This document shows, piece by piece, positions 1 to 8,447 of a stretch of 27,876 nucleotides of DNA. Under the pieces are notes generated by a model. It did not search any database. It was not told the origin of the DNA and saw nothing but the letters and a program-made list of their open reading frames with translations. The stretch is from Rhodospirillaceae bacterium (GTDB taxonomy: Bacteria; Pseudomonadota; Alphaproteobacteria; MPNO01; UBA2964): positions 1 to 27,876 of the forward strand of contig PBOV01000154.1 of assembly GCA_002724505.1 (NCBI GenBank), written 5' to 3'. Position numbers and translations under genes: made by a program. Within the stretch, counting starts at the first letter, position 1, and each line of letters opens with the position of its first letter.

Positions 1-996
1 AGGAATAAGAGCCTTCATAGTCTCACCGACATCAGCATGAAGTGCGATATCGGCTGGATAATTCTTTCCTATTTCCCAATCATTGAGGCCAACCTGAACC
101 ACGGTTGCGTTTTGCGGCATCGGGACAACCTTACTGGCGACCGACGTCTGCAATACCGTGCACCCAACAAACATTAATAAATCATATGGATCGAGCGCCT
201 TAAGAATTTCATTCTGCCCGCGTGACAATCCACCAACATAGGAGGGGCTGCCGGAGAGAAAGTGAGCCCCAAAGGCAATAGTTTGCTGATACGCAGCAGC
301 ACCAATAGTCTCTGCGAGTTGGGCAACTTCCGCTAAAGCGTTGGATGTCACTATTTCGTTTCCAGCGATTATAGCCGGGTTCTTCGCTTTGATTAGGCGC
401 GCAGTTAACTTTTCAATGGCCTCGTCGCTAGGTCTAACTCTCGTATCAATGCGGGTTTTACTACCAAGGTCAATACCAGCTTGGTCGCTCAAGATATCTC
501 CAGGCAAAGACAGAAATACCGGTCCCATTGGTGGAGTCATTGCAATTTTTGCTGCGCGCCGGATGATACGCGGGAGATCTTCCAGCCTTGTAATTTCAAA
601 GGCCCACTTGACCAGGGGGGCCGCAATTGGAACCAGTGGTGCATAGAGTACGGGCTCTGTTAGCCCATGCCCCTGTTCTTGCTGCCCAGCAGTAATTATC
701 ATCGGTGTATTTGTAAAAGCTGCGTTATAGATTGCGCCCATGGCGTTGCCTAGCCCTGGAGCGACATGCACATTACAGGCAGTAAGTTGCCCGGTTGCCC
801 GCCCAAAGCCATCGGCCATACCTATGACTACAGATTCCTGAAGTCCAAGAATATATGGCAACTCACTTTGTTTGCCTAGCGCATCCATGACCGGTAACTC
901 GGTAGTCCCGGGGTTACCAAACATGTGGCTGACGCCTTCATCTTTCAGTAATGAGAGAAACGCCGAGCCCCCTTGGATCTTATTAATTCGGCCCAT
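1..996 (-). CDS. Thiamine-diphosphate-dependent enzyme, benzoylformate decarboxylase type (C-terminal part outside window)
   Basis: The visible part (about 332 residues) holds the N-terminal pyrimidine-binding module and most of the central domain of a ThDP enzyme. Reading from the ATG at 996, the family landmarks appear in order: GGSAFLSLLKDEGV, FGNPGTTELP, the cofactor-activating Glu54 in GLQE, and His76 in VHVAPGLGN, at the place of the active-site His of benzoylformate decarboxylase; then ITAGQQ and GPVFLSLPGD. I chose ATG 996 because GGGAG lies 8 bases ahead of it. ATG 1011 and ATG 1188 are in frame upstream; the 1188 start would add 64 residues with no counterpart in the family. Members include benzoylformate decarboxylases, acetolactate-synthase-like proteins and oxalyl-CoA decarboxylase relatives, so the substrate is open. 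The diphosphate-binding domain lies beyond the left edge. Confidence 0.88.
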   Translation of the reverse strand, partial: MGRINKIQGGSAFLSLLKDEGVSHMFGNPGTTELPVMDALGKQSELPYILGLQESVVIGMADGFGRATGQLTACNVHVAPGLGNAMGAIYNAAFTNTPMIITAGQQEQGHGLTEPVLYAPLVPIAAPLVKWAFEITRLEDLPRIIRRAAKIAMTPPMGPVFLSLPGDILSDQAGIDLGSKTRIDTRVRPSDEAIEKLTARLIKAKNPAIIAGNEIVTSNALAEVAQLAETIGAAAYQQTIAFGAHFLSGSPSYVGGLSRGQNEILKALDPYDLLMFVGCTVLQTSVASKVVPMPQNATVVQVGLNDWEIGKNYPADIALHADVGETMKALIP

Positions 997-1254
997 TACA
1001 CCGTCTCCCATTTTATTATTTTCGGAGCCAACAAATGACGGTTGGACCTCCTGCCAAAACAATCGAAAGCCCTTTAACTCCCGCTGTTCCCATGCGCCAA
1101 AAGATTGTAGATCTACAAGAATTTGGCTACAAGTACCGCAAAAGTTTTTTGTTTTGCACCCCAAGAAATTCGACAGAATTGGGGCCATAGATCCGTGTCT
1201 TGTATTAGAAAATTCTGATTAACATTCCATAATTTGGAGAAGTTCTTATTAGTA
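997..1254. promoter_or_regulatory. Divergent intergenic region with three dyad-symmetric elements
   Basis: This spacer separates the minus-strand ThDP enzyme from the plus-strand DUF1800 gene. It contains a perfect 14-base palindrome TTGTAGATCTACAA at 1105-1118, an inverted repeat GCAAAA-N8-TTTTGC at 1138-1157, and an inverted repeat CCCCAA-N14-TTGGGG at 1159-1184. The first resembles the short palindromes bound by GntR-type or LysR-type regulators, but no regulator gene is in view. The minus strand is also open in the ThDP-enzyme frame from 1188, so the dyads could fall inside an N-terminal extension. Regulatory role is inferred. Confidence 0.4.
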
Positions 1255-3381
1255 ATGCTTAGACAACTAAGAATATTTCTTTCGCTGTTTTGTTTAGTTT
1301 TTACAATTAGCTATGCTGGTTCAGCAATACTTGCCAATCCGATTGACAGCGATAAACATCTTGCAAAAACACTGGGCGTTTCTGATACAACCCACTTTTT
1401 AAATCGAGTGGCATTTGGAGCAGAACCCGGCACCTTTAAAAAATATTTTGGTAAAACCCGGTTAGAAGCCATAAACAGTATACTGTCCGGCATAAGAACA
1501 ACGCCTTTCACGCCATTACCTAATTGGACACTTAATCAAGCCCCACCCTTTTGGGGACGGTCCGATATGTCGCGAGGAGATGAAAACCTTTTTGATACAA
1601 TTAGAACTAAGGAATTTGAAAGCCTTAAACTTTGGTGGGCAAGGGAAATAGCTCAGACAAACTCTCCACTTACAGAGCGGCTTGTTTTGTTTTGGCATAA
1701 TCATTTTGTCGCGGCGTATGCCGGTATTGGCCGCTGGTCAATTAGTTTAGCTAGACAAAACCAAACTTTCAGAAAGTTTGGTTCGGGGAATTTCAGGAAT
1801 TTATTGACGCGTTCCTTAAAAGAACCCGCACTCTTAAAATATCTTGACGCAGGTAAAAACAGGAAAGGAAAACCAAACGAAAATCTGGGGCGCGAATTAT
1901 TAGAGCTATTTACGCTGGGTGAAGGTCAATACACCGAAATGGATGTCAAAGAGGTTTCTCGGGCTTTGACGGGTTGGCGCACTGCTCAATTCAAAAATCT
2001 CACGTTTTGGGATGATAAATGGGCACACGATAACGGGCCCAAAACAATTTTTGGTAAAACAGAGCACTATTCGCAAGAAGATCTGATTAACCTCCTATTG
2101 AAGCACCCAAGTACTGCCGAATTTATTACAAAGAAATTTTGGCGGTATTTTATTTCCGAAACCTGGGATGACAACGAAACAATAAAAACAATTGCAACAA
2201 GTTTTAGAAAAAGTGATTACGAAGTTAAAGTTTTACTGAGGAAGATATTTGAATCAAAGGCCTTTTGGTCAAAAAAAGCACGAGGGACAATAATCAAAAG
2301 CCCTGTCGACTTCGTTTTAGGTACAATCCGTTCGCTCAGCATTTCACCGAGTAATTTCGGTGGGACACCTAAAGTTTTGGAAAACATGGGGCAAGAGCTT
2401 TTTAATCCTCCTAATGTTGGTGGTTGGCCGGGATATAGAGCTTGGGTTACCCCGAGTGGTCTTATTGAACGTATAAAATATATCCAAAGCTTATTATCTG
2501 AGGGTGGGATAATTTCTGACCCACAAGAAATTGATAAAATTAAGCGCCACTTCGCTTTTATACGAAGTCAGCAAAATCGAAGCGGGGTGATTAACCAATC
2601 AAAATTAGATGAAATCGGTAAAAATATATTTAACGCGGACTATATGCTTTCTGCATATTCAAGAGGTTTTGGCATGACGCGGCGTCCACACTTAACCGTC
2701 GGCTTTATTAACGCGAGAGTAAATAAAACAGTTTGGGGCACCCTAGCGGTGGGCTTTGATGTCAGCGATGCCAAGGGTTTCCGTATTAAATTTCGAGAGC
2801 ACAAATGTTACCCTCGTTGTTTTAGCTATTCTAATGTGGATCCTAACAACTCAAGGATTAAGAAAAAACGTCAGAAGGGCATAAATATTTACTCGTCAGA
2901 CTCAGAAAGAATTATTTTTAAAAAGGTTCGGTATTTAAATAATGACGAGAAAAAAATGATAGGAATCGTCATAGGTTCACTTGACGTAATAGCTGACTTA
3001 ATTAGCGATGGGAGGCGTTATGAAAGGCATCAAAAATACCGTGACTGGGCGGACTATTTGCGTAAACAAGCTCCGAAATTTAAAAATAATAGGTGGGTAA
3101 GAAATTTACTTCAAAATGGCCATCAGTTTTTAGCCCAACAAGGTTACAGGGGACCCAAACAGAGTATGGGTATGATGATGGGTGGAAACGTTCAAATTGA
3201 TGGGATAATGCCGGGGGGACGCTCTCCGATTTCTAATCCCGTCAGGTTAAAAGAGACTAGCCTTAAATTTCTTACGAAGGTTAATTTTGCGGACTATTTA
3301 TTGGTTTTACCTGACGAATTTAAAGGGCGGCCCAATAGCTTGTTAAAAATTTTAATAAGTCCTGCATATAACGTTAGATAA
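1255..3381 (+). CDS. DUF1800 family exported protein
   Basis: This protein of about 708 residues has a hydrophobic N-terminal signal sequence (roughly residues 1-28). The DUF1800 core follows: HFLNRVAFG, LTERLVLFWHNHF, a stretch with NLGRELLELFTLGEG and SRALTGWR, and FNPPNVGGWPGYRAW near residue 383. Its biochemical function is unknown; such genes usually precede a DUF1501 gene, as here with a 1-base gap. I prefer ATG 1255 over the in-frame TTG at 1234 because it puts the signal peptide at the N-terminus; GGAGA lies 14 bases upstream, longer than ideal spacing. The region from about residue 420 to 660 is basic and asparagine-rich, contains a MGMMMGG stretch, and exceeds the usual family length. 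The last residues (LLKILISPAYNVR) again look like the family ending. Confidence 0.88.
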   Translation: MLRQLRIFLSLFCLVFTISYAGSAILANPIDSDKHLAKTLGVSDTTHFLNRVAFGAEPGTFKKYFGKTRLEAINSILSGIRTTPFTPLPNWTLNQAPPFWGRSDMSRGDENLFDTIRTKEFESLKLWWAREIAQTNSPLTERLVLFWHNHFVAAYAGIGRWSISLARQNQTFRKFGSGNFRNLLTRSLKEPALLKYLDAGKNRKGKPNENLGRELLELFTLGEGQYTEMDVKEVSRALTGWRTAQFKNLTFWDDKWAHDNGPKTIFGKTEHYSQEDLINLLLKHPSTAEFITKKFWRYFISETWDDNETIKTIATSFRKSDYEVKVLLRKIFESKAFWSKKARGTIIKSPVDFVLGTIRSLSISPSNFGGTPKVLENMGQELFNPPNVGGWPGYRAWVTPSGLIERIKYIQSLLSEGGIISDPQEIDKIKRHFAFIRSQQNRSGVINQSKLDEIGKNIFNADYMLSAYSRGFGMTRRPHLTVGFINARVNKTVWGTLAVGFDVSDAKGFRIKFREHKCYPRCFSYSNVDPNNSRIKKKRQKGINIYSSDSERIIFKKVRYLNNDEKKMIGIVIGSLDVIADLISDGRRYERHQKYRDWADYLRKQAPKFKNNRWVRNLLQNGHQFLAQQGYRGPKQSMGMMMGGNVQIDGIMPGGRSPISNPVRLKETSLKFLTKVNFADYLLVLPDEFKGRPNSLLKILISPAYNVR

Positions 3382-3382
3382 G

Positions 3383-4585
3383 ATGGAATTTGGTAGACGA
3401 AATTTTCTTCTGAGTGTCATAGCGTCAGCCGGCCTATACGGATGCAACCCTGGGCATCTTCAAAATGTACGAAAGCTTCCCCTAGCTGATACCGGCAAAA
3501 GACTGATAATTATTGAACTTTCGGGGGGCAATGACGGCCTTAATACCATTGTTCCCTTTTCAAATGATAATTACCTGAGAAATAGGCCCACCCTGGCGCT
3601 TAAGAAAACTGATGTCATAAAATTAAACGATGAAACCGGAATTCATGACAGCCTTTCGAAGTTGGCTGATTTATACTTCAATGGGGAAGTCGCAGTGATT
3701 CAGGGCCTAGGTTACCCCTCTCCTAACTTTTCTCATTTCAAATCTACGGCCTTGTGGCATGTTGGTGGGGATGGAAGAAAAACCTTTCATGAGGGTTGGA
3801 TAGCTGCTGCATCACAAGAATTTATGCCTAATGCTGCCGCGCACGGAATAAGTTTTTCAGATGAAATGGGACCTTTTTTTCATAAGGATGGAGTTTTCAT
3901 ATCTGCTAGAGACGTGAATCAACTACGAGATATAAAGCTTGGCGAGATGTCTGAAGACAAATTTCAAAGTGGTGCAGTATCAGTTGTAGCGAAAAGAGCC
4001 TTGTCTCTTCAATACTCCGTTAAAGCTTTGCAAAAACATTTAAACCATCGACATCAGCACCCTGATTTACCTGATGGTGCCTTAGGAGAACAATTAGCTG
4101 AGGTCATTAAGGTTATCCAATCAGGTGCACCCGTTCCGGTATATGCCGTAAAGTTGACCGGCTTTGATACACATTCGAACCAATATTACCGACATCGGAG
4201 ATTGATGAGAGAATTAAATCAAGCCGTTATGGATACGCGAAATGAACTTGTAGATTCGGGACATTGGGACTCTACCATAATCTTAACAACTTCTGAATTT
4301 GGCCGGCGTATGATGGAGAACAAATCTCGCGGCACAGACCATGGTACAGCCTCTCCACATTTCATCATTGGGGGAAATATACGAGGCGGTTTATATGGAG
4401 AGGCACCAAATTTGAATGATTTAGCTAGGAACGAGGATATAAAATTAACCATGGATTATCGTGCAGTTTACAACTCGATAATTGAAGATTATTTCTCTGT
4501 AAAATCAAAATTTAAAAGATTTAGGGACCGACGGTTACAAAATTTATTCATAGGAACCACCGGCAATAAAATTAAATACACCTGA
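3383..4585 (+). CDS. DUF1501 family protein, probable Tat-exported lipoprotein
   Basis: This 400-residue protein belongs to DUF1501, a family related to sulfatases and alkaline phosphatases with no firmly assigned reaction. The family signature ELSGGNDGLNTIVPF lies near residue 45, followed by FDTHSNQ and the C-terminal TSEFGRRMMEN and TDHGTASPHFIIGG motifs. The N-terminus has a twin-arginine start (RRNFLL at residues 5-10), a hydrophobic stretch, and Cys21 in LYGC, which fits a lipobox loosely. It is probably exported folded and possibly lipid-anchored. The gene begins one base after the DUF1800 stop, so the two are almost certainly co-translated. DUF1800/DUF1501 pairs recur in many bacteria, which suggests a shared periplasmic or surface role. 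Confidence 0.92.
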   Translation: MEFGRRNFLLSVIASAGLYGCNPGHLQNVRKLPLADTGKRLIIIELSGGNDGLNTIVPFSNDNYLRNRPTLALKKTDVIKLNDETGIHDSLSKLADLYFNGEVAVIQGLGYPSPNFSHFKSTALWHVGGDGRKTFHEGWIAAASQEFMPNAAAHGISFSDEMGPFFHKDGVFISARDVNQLRDIKLGEMSEDKFQSGAVSVVAKRALSLQYSVKALQKHLNHRHQHPDLPDGALGEQLAEVIKVIQSGAPVPVYAVKLTGFDTHSNQYYRHRRLMRELNQAVMDTRNELVDSGHWDSTIILTTSEFGRRMMENKSRGTDHGTASPHFIIGGNIRGGLYGEAPNLNDLARNEDIKLTMDYRAVYNSIIEDYFSVKSKFKRFRDRRLQNLFIGTTGNKIKYT

Positions 4586-4722
4586 ATTTTCAAGATAGTT
4601 ACCGACTTGTTTTCTGCTTATTCTATGGCATTGTATAAAAAATGGCTGGCCGAACTAGTAAACCAAAGGTCATATAAAAATACTGAATTTACAAAAAATC
4701 TAATCCTACCAGATTTACGCAT

Positions 4723-5487
4723 ATGACAATAAAAATAGCCTTTATTAGCTCTAGCACATCCGCCGCGCGCACAGCATGTAAGCGCCTTCGCAAACGGCAT
4801 GGACAGGTATCGCTAAAACATGCCGATGTCGCTGTTGTTCTCGGCGGGGACGGCACAATGCTGCGAACACTCCATAAATGTTTTGGGTTAAATATTCCAA
4901 TTTATGGCATGAACCGTGGAACGGTTGGCTTCCTAATGAATGAGTTCAAGGAAGCAAATCTAATAAGCCGCTTGGAACGCGCCAAACAAGTTAAGCTTCA
5001 CCCTTTACTGATGAAGGTGCAAACGGTTTCTGGGGCAATGGAGACTGCATATTGTATCAATGAAGTCGCTCTTTTGCGTCAAACGAGACAAGCAGCCAAA
5101 ATCCGCGTCAGGATAGATGGAAAAATCCGGATGAAGGAGTTAATTAGTGATGGTGCAGTTATTGCAACACCCGCCGGCAGTACTGCATATAATTTATCAG
5201 CACATGGCCCTATTATTCCCCTAGGGGCAGAGCTTTTGGCGATCACCCCAATCAGCGCCTTTCGACCCCGTCGATGGCGGGGAGCCCTCCTGCGAGATAG
5301 CGCCAAAATTACTCTGGAAATTCAAGAACCAAAAAAACGGCCTGTGAGTGCAGTGGCGGATTATACCGAAGTTCGAAATGTTAAATCCGTAACAATTATT
5401 CAAAAGAAAGATATTTCGCTGAATTTACTATTTGACGAAGAACACGACCTAGAAGAACGTATTTTAAACGAACAGTTCATCCCATAA
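4723..5487 (+). CDS. nadK: NAD kinase
   Basis: NAD kinase phosphorylates NAD to NADP using ATP or polyphosphate. The 254-residue product has the short architecture common in alphaproteobacteria. The GGDGTML motif contains catalytic Asp43; the NE motif is at Asn113-Glu114 (CINEVALLR); the NAD-binding element [19 protein letters not shown] follows. The start at 4723 gives the expected beta-strand beginning [12 protein letters not shown] see no good ribosome binding site before it, so it may be weakly initiated or leaderless. The gene is 137 bases after the DUF1501 gene, and its last 11 bases overlap the 3' end of the convergent ThiE/TenI-family gene. Confidence 0.95.
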   Translation: MTIKIAFISSSTSAARTACKRLRKRHGQVSLKHADVAVVLGGDGTMLRTLHKCFGLNIPIYGMNRGTVGFLMNEFKEANLISRLERAKQVKLHPLLMKVQTVSGAMETAYCINEVALLRQTRQAAKIRVRIDGKIRMKELISDGAVIATPAGSTAYNLSAHGPIIPLGAELLAITPISAFRPRRWRGALLRDSAKITLEIQEPKKRPVSAVADYTEVRNVKSVTIIQKKDISLNLLFDEEHDLEERILNEQFIP

Positions 5488-6103
5488 TTGCCTCAATTAG
5501 AGCCGTTACTTGTAAACCAGGTTCAGTGGCATGCATTACACCTCCCATCACAGCGACCCCAGATGCACCATTTCGAATACACTCAGCGGCATTAGAAGAA
5601 GTAATACCAGCGAGAGCAATTATTGGGATTCCAATCTGTTGAGCTGCTTCTTTTAAGACGACGGAGCCCAAGAGAGGGCCATACCCGGGTTTGCTCTCTG
5701 TTTCAAAAATCGGGCTTAGAGTGACGTAATTGGCGCCAGCTTTTTCCGCTTTTAATCCATCGGCTATAGAGTGGCACGAAACTCCAATCAAGCTTGATGG
5801 TTTTATACGTCGTCGAACCTTGTAAACCTCTTCACTGGACTGCACATGAACGCCACAACCCAAACAACCAGCAGCAATTTTAATATTACCATTTATACAA
5901 AGTATAGCTTTATATTGATTACAAAGATTAGAAAGCACCGCCGCTGTTGCAGCGAATGCTTTCGCTGATTTATTCTTATCGCGGTACATAAACCAACGGC
6001 AGCCCGCTTCAAGCCCCTCTGCAACAACATTTTCAATAGTTCGTGGTGGGATTGGTGGGTCCGTAATTATCAACAACGGAGGTTCTGGAAGAGAGCCTTT
6101 CAC
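5477..6103 (-). CDS. ThiE/TenI family protein (thiamine phosphate synthase or thiazole tautomerase)
   Basis: This 208-residue TIM-barrel protein is the last gene of the thiamine operon. ThiE joins the pyrimidine and thiazole phosphates; TenI aromatises the ThiG product. Family elements include YRDK (residues 40-43), [24 protein letters not shown] and the phosphate-binding end ([26 protein letters not shown]). The site where ThiE normally has IND(R/H), with a magnesium-binding Asp, reads INGN (residues 70-73), and the usual GQED element is replaced by QSSEE. That favours a TenI-like or diverged enzyme, though Arg41 and Lys43 fit ThiE. The GTG start at 6103 shares a GTGA overlap with the thiG stop, indicating translational coupling. 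I left the symbol blank because ThiE and TenI cannot be separated by eye. Confidence 0.85.
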   Translation of the reverse strand: MKGSLPEPPLLIITDPPIPPRTIENVVAEGLEAGCRWFMYRDKNKSAKAFAATAAVLSNLCNQYKAILCINGNIKIAAGCLGCGVHVQSSEEVYKVRRRIKPSSLIGVSCHSIADGLKAEKAGANYVTLSPIFETESKPGYGPLLGSVVLKEAAQQIGIPIIALAGITSSNAAECIRNGASGVAVMGGVMHATEPGLQVTALIEAIMG

Positions 6104-6885
6104 AATTTAATAGCGCCATCAGTTGGCGTAGACGCTTTAGCGTATAATCGCCTCGGAATCCTCCCAGCTTCGAAAGCGTATCCCCCCGCCTCTATACCCA
6201 GCCTCATCGCCTTAGCCATTTTAACAGGGTCGCGCGCACCGGCGACCGCAGTATTTAACAATATTCCATCACAACCAAGCTCGAGTGCTATGGCAGCATC
6301 CGATGCAGTTCCTACACCGGCATCAACAATAATCGGAAGAGTGCATTGTTCACGAATAATTCTAAGGTTGTAAGGATTACGAATACCCATCCCAGAACCA
6401 ATTGGGGCAGCCAGCGGCATAATCGCTGCACACCCTATATCTTCTAATTTTTTACAAGTTATTGGGTCGTCATTGCAATAAGGCAAAACAACGAATCCCT
6501 TGGCCACTAGCTCTTCAGCTGCACGTAATAATTGCTCAACATCCGGGAAAAGTGTTTCATCATCGCCAATAACCTCAAGCTTTACCCAGTTAGTCTCCAA
6601 AGCTTCTCTCGCGAGCTCTGCCGTAAGAACGGCATCTTGCGCCGTAAAACAGCCAGCTGTATTAGGAAGGAGATGAAAACTCTCCCCGAGCAAATCATAC
6701 AATCCCTCCCCACCGCTATCTTGGCTAACTCGCCGGACAGCAACAGTAACAATTTCAGCACCACTTGCTTGAATTGCATCCATCATCACCTGTTGATTTG
6801 GGTACCGTGATGTCCCAATCAAAAACCGTGACGAAAATTTCTTTCCGGCGATAGCGAACTCTTTATCTGCAACCTTTGCATCCAT
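6100..6885 (-). CDS. thiG: Thiazole synthase
   Basis: ThiG condenses 1-deoxyxylulose 5-phosphate, dehydroglycine and the sulfur carried on ThiS thiocarboxylate into the thiamine thiazole ring. The 261-residue product has the family path: [32 protein letters not shown], the Schiff-base Lys102 in [30 protein letters not shown] and [17 protein letters not shown] chose ATG 6885 because GGAGGG sits 4 bases upstream, inside the last codons of thiS; an in-frame TTG at 6903 would overlap thiS further and adds nothing conserved. It lies directly after thiS and overlaps the ThiE/TenI gene by 4 bases, and it depends on ThiO and ThiS encoded just upstream. Confidence 0.96.
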   Translation of the reverse strand: MDAKVADKEFAIAGKKFSSRFLIGTSRYPNQQVMMDAIQASGAEIVTVAVRRVSQDSGGEGLYDLLGESFHLLPNTAGCFTAQDAVLTAELAREALETNWVKLEVIGDDETLFPDVEQLLRAAEELVAKGFVVLPYCNDDPITCKKLEDIGCAAIMPLAAPIGSGMGIRNPYNLRIIREQCTLPIIVDAGVGTASDAAIALELGCDGILLNTAVAGARDPVKMAKAMRLGIEAGGYAFEAGRIPRRLYAKASTPTDGAIKL

Positions 6886-6886
6886 A

Positions 6887-7096
6887 TTACCCTCCGCGCA
6901 CAATTTGCACGATTTCCACTTTATCGTTGGATTTCAATGATGTTTGAGCCCAATCCGCCCGCGGTACAACCTCACCATTTAGCGCTACGGCAACACCACC
7001 CTGTCGGCCATCAACACCGCTATCTTCCAACAAGTCGAAAAGTTTTAAATAATTTAATGGTTGAAGCACGCCATTCACTGAGATCATTTCACTCAC
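6887..7096 (-). CDS. thiS: Sulfur carrier protein ThiS
   Basis: ThiS is a small ubiquitin-fold protein whose C-terminal Gly-Gly is adenylated and converted to a thiocarboxylate that gives sulfur to thiazole synthase. The 69-residue product ends in VQIVRGG, the required diglycine tail, and contains [10 protein letters not shown] near the start and [12 protein letters not shown] in the middle, both typical. The GTG at 7096 is favoured because GGAGGG (7103-7108) lies exactly 6 bases ahead; the in-frame ATG at 7087 would be 15 bases from it. The gene lies 32 bases after thiO and is followed at once by thiG. The adenylating enzyme (ThiF) is not in this window. Confidence 0.95.
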   Translation of the reverse strand: MSEMISVNGVLQPLNYLKLFDLLEDSGVDGRQGGVAVALNGEVVPRADWAQTSLKSNDKVEIVQIVRGG

Positions 7097-7102
7097 AAAT
7101 AG

Positions 7103-7108
7103 CCCTCC
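7103..7108 (-). promoter_or_regulatory. Ribosome binding site deciding the thiS start
   Basis: On the minus strand GGAGGG is followed by the 6-base spacer CTATTT and then GTG at 7096, which sets the GTG rather than the ATG at 7087 as the more likely start of thiS. Confidence 0.7.
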
Positions 7109-7128
7109 GAAATACGTTTAATTTAACA

Positions 7129-8274
7129 TTATACATCGGACGTCGCCGCCTTTTCAAAGCGATCCAAAAGAAATGGTTTAATAGATTCACCAACCTCACC
7201 ACGCCGAACATAGTTGCATACCGCTTTTGCTGTAAGCGGTGCTAACAAAATTCCATTTCGATGATGCCCCGTTGCAAGTACAAGACCTTTTGTTTTTGAA
7301 GGACCTAATATTGGCGCATCATCGCGGCTCGCAGGCCTTAAACCAGCCCAACTTTCAACCAAGGGCAAATCATAAATTCCTGGCAAAACATCCCAGGCTA
7401 GCCGCAACAACTCCATAATTCCTCCGGCGGTAAGTTCCGTATCAAATCCCATCTCTTCAACTGTAGCGCCAATAACAAGTCGGCCGTTACTTTTTGGAGC
7501 AAGATATATTGAGGGTACTATACCGTTGCCTGGTCCCCAAATCACACTCTCAATCAAGGGGTTTTCAGGTTCCATTTGAACGGCAATCATCTGTCCTTTC
7601 AAGGGTCGAACTAAAGGGCGGCTACTATCGGGGATTCCCGCTAAATTTCTTGACCAGGCCCCAGCAGCTAAGATGACCATATCTGTTAAAATAGTATCCT
7701 CCGCAGTTTCGATGGCGGAAACCTTTCCACCCGCTGTTACGACGCCGATAATTTCGATATTTTCTTTAAGTATGCCACCAGCACCCAGGAAAGCAGTCTT
7801 TAATGCCTCGGCAACCAAACGATTATCTACCTGGTGGTCCAAGGTACTGTAAATCGCACTGCCGACAGCGCGCGCCAAGTGCGGTTCGCGTTTGCGTGCT
7901 TGATAACCAGTCAGCCAATGAACGTCTAAGCCAAGAGATTGAAAATAGGACAATCTATTTTCGAGGTATTCAGCATCATCGCGGTCGAGGCCAACTACCA
8001 TTGTCCCTTCTTCGCGATAATCTACGTCTATCCCCGTCGTAGAAAGAAGTTCGGCAGCAAACCCTTTCCACATAGCGCGGCTTTTCAATGCCAGAGGAAG
8101 CAAAAATTCTTCACCATGTTCAGCTTCAACTTGTGGCGCTAACATTCCTGCAGCGGCCCAAGTAGCCCCCATTCCGGCAGCACCACGATCATATACGGTA
8201 ACATTTTCACCCGCTTGTGCGAGTCGCCAACCGATACCCAGTCCACAAATTCCGCCACCAATGATGGCAATCAT
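7129..8274 (-). CDS. thiO: Glycine oxidase ThiO
   Basis: ThiO is an FAD-dependent oxidase that turns glycine into the imine (dehydroglycine) needed by thiazole synthase. The protein (381 residues) opens with the dinucleotide-binding fold IAIIGGGICGLGIGWRLAQAG and acidic strand end VTVYDRG, followed by GATWAAAGMLAPQVEAEHG, typical of the D-amino-acid oxidase superfamily. The C-terminal part has ESWAGLRPASRDDAPILG and LATGHHRNGILLAPLTA, both characteristic of ThiO. ATG 8274 is my start; GTG 8277 directly before it also fits the GGAG at 8286-8289. It is the first gene of the operon and lies directly behind a TPP riboswitch, so thiamine diphosphate should repress it. Confidence 0.94.
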   Translation of the reverse strand: MIAIIGGGICGLGIGWRLAQAGENVTVYDRGAAGMGATWAAAGMLAPQVEAEHGEEFLLPLALKSRAMWKGFAAELLSTTGIDVDYREEGTMVVGLDRDDAEYLENRLSYFQSLGLDVHWLTGYQARKREPHLARAVGSAIYSTLDHQVDNRLVAEALKTAFLGAGGILKENIEIIGVVTAGGKVSAIETAEDTILTDMVILAAGAWSRNLAGIPDSSRPLVRPLKGQMIAVQMEPENPLIESVIWGPGNGIVPSIYLAPKSNGRLVIGATVEEMGFDTELTAGGIMELLRLAWDVLPGIYDLPLVESWAGLRPASRDDAPILGPSKTKGLVLATGHHRNGILLAPLTAKAVCNYVRRGEVGESIKPFLLDRFEKAATSDV

Positions 8275-8283
8275 CACTTCAAC

Positions 8284-8304
8284 AGCTCCAATTCTTTGGG
8301 AGCC
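8284..8304 (-). promoter_or_regulatory. Riboswitch expression platform: hairpin hiding the thiO ribosome binding site
   Basis: On the minus strand GGCUCC (8304-8299) can pair with GGAGCU (8289-8284), which contains the thiO Shine-Dalgarno GGAG; a bulged C, an AA/UU pair and an AGAA loop complete the hairpin. The same GGCUCCC (8304-8298) is an exact 7-base complement of GGGAGCC (8345-8339) at the 3' end of the aptamer. When the aptamer is folded, its GGGAG is occupied and the hairpin can form; without ligand the long-range pairing could release the ribosome binding site. This predicts control of translation initiation. The pairings are seen in the sequence; the switching is inferred. Confidence 0.7.
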
Positions 8305-8333
8305 ATCTTAAAATACGCCGGGGAATGCCCTGC

Positions 8334-8412
8334 GTGACGGCTCCCTACGCTGGTTCCAACCAGTTCAGGTTCGATGGGTGTTCTCTCAGTCCTAGCGGAC
8401 ACCCCAGGTCAC
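8334..8412 (-). promoter_or_regulatory. TPP riboswitch (THI element)
   Basis: The minus strand carries the conserved THI-element parts in order: P1 arm GUGAC (8412-8408), GGGGUG, the CUGAGA motif, ACACCC, GAACCUGAACUGG, the P4 hairpin CUGGU-UGGA-ACCAG, GCGUAGGGA, and the closing P1 arm GUCAC (8338-8334). The two P1 arms are fully complementary. It binds thiamine diphosphate and stands 60 bases before thiO, the first of four thiazole-synthesis genes. Confidence 0.95.
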
Positions 8413-8418
8413 AAAGGT

Positions 8419-8447
8419 AATGTGATGCCGCCCCCAAAAAGTGTCAA
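8419..8447 (-). promoter_or_regulatory. Candidate sigma-70 promoter of the thiOSGE operon
   Basis: The minus strand has a perfect TTGACA at 8447-8442, a 17-base spacer, and CACATT at 8424-8419 as a weak -10. A start site about 7 bases further would fall at the first base of riboswitch helix P1 (8412), the expected geometry. The poor -10 match limits confidence. Confidence 0.4.

Noticed and set aside
341..1222. Plus-strand open frames at 341-646, 481-663 and 872-1222
   Set aside because: They are antisense to the ThDP-enzyme gene, whose minus-strand translation carries clear family motifs; the plus frames show no recognisable protein.
7087..7087. ATG 7087 as start of thiS
   Set aside because: The strong GGAGGG is 15 bases away from it but ideally placed for GTG 7096.
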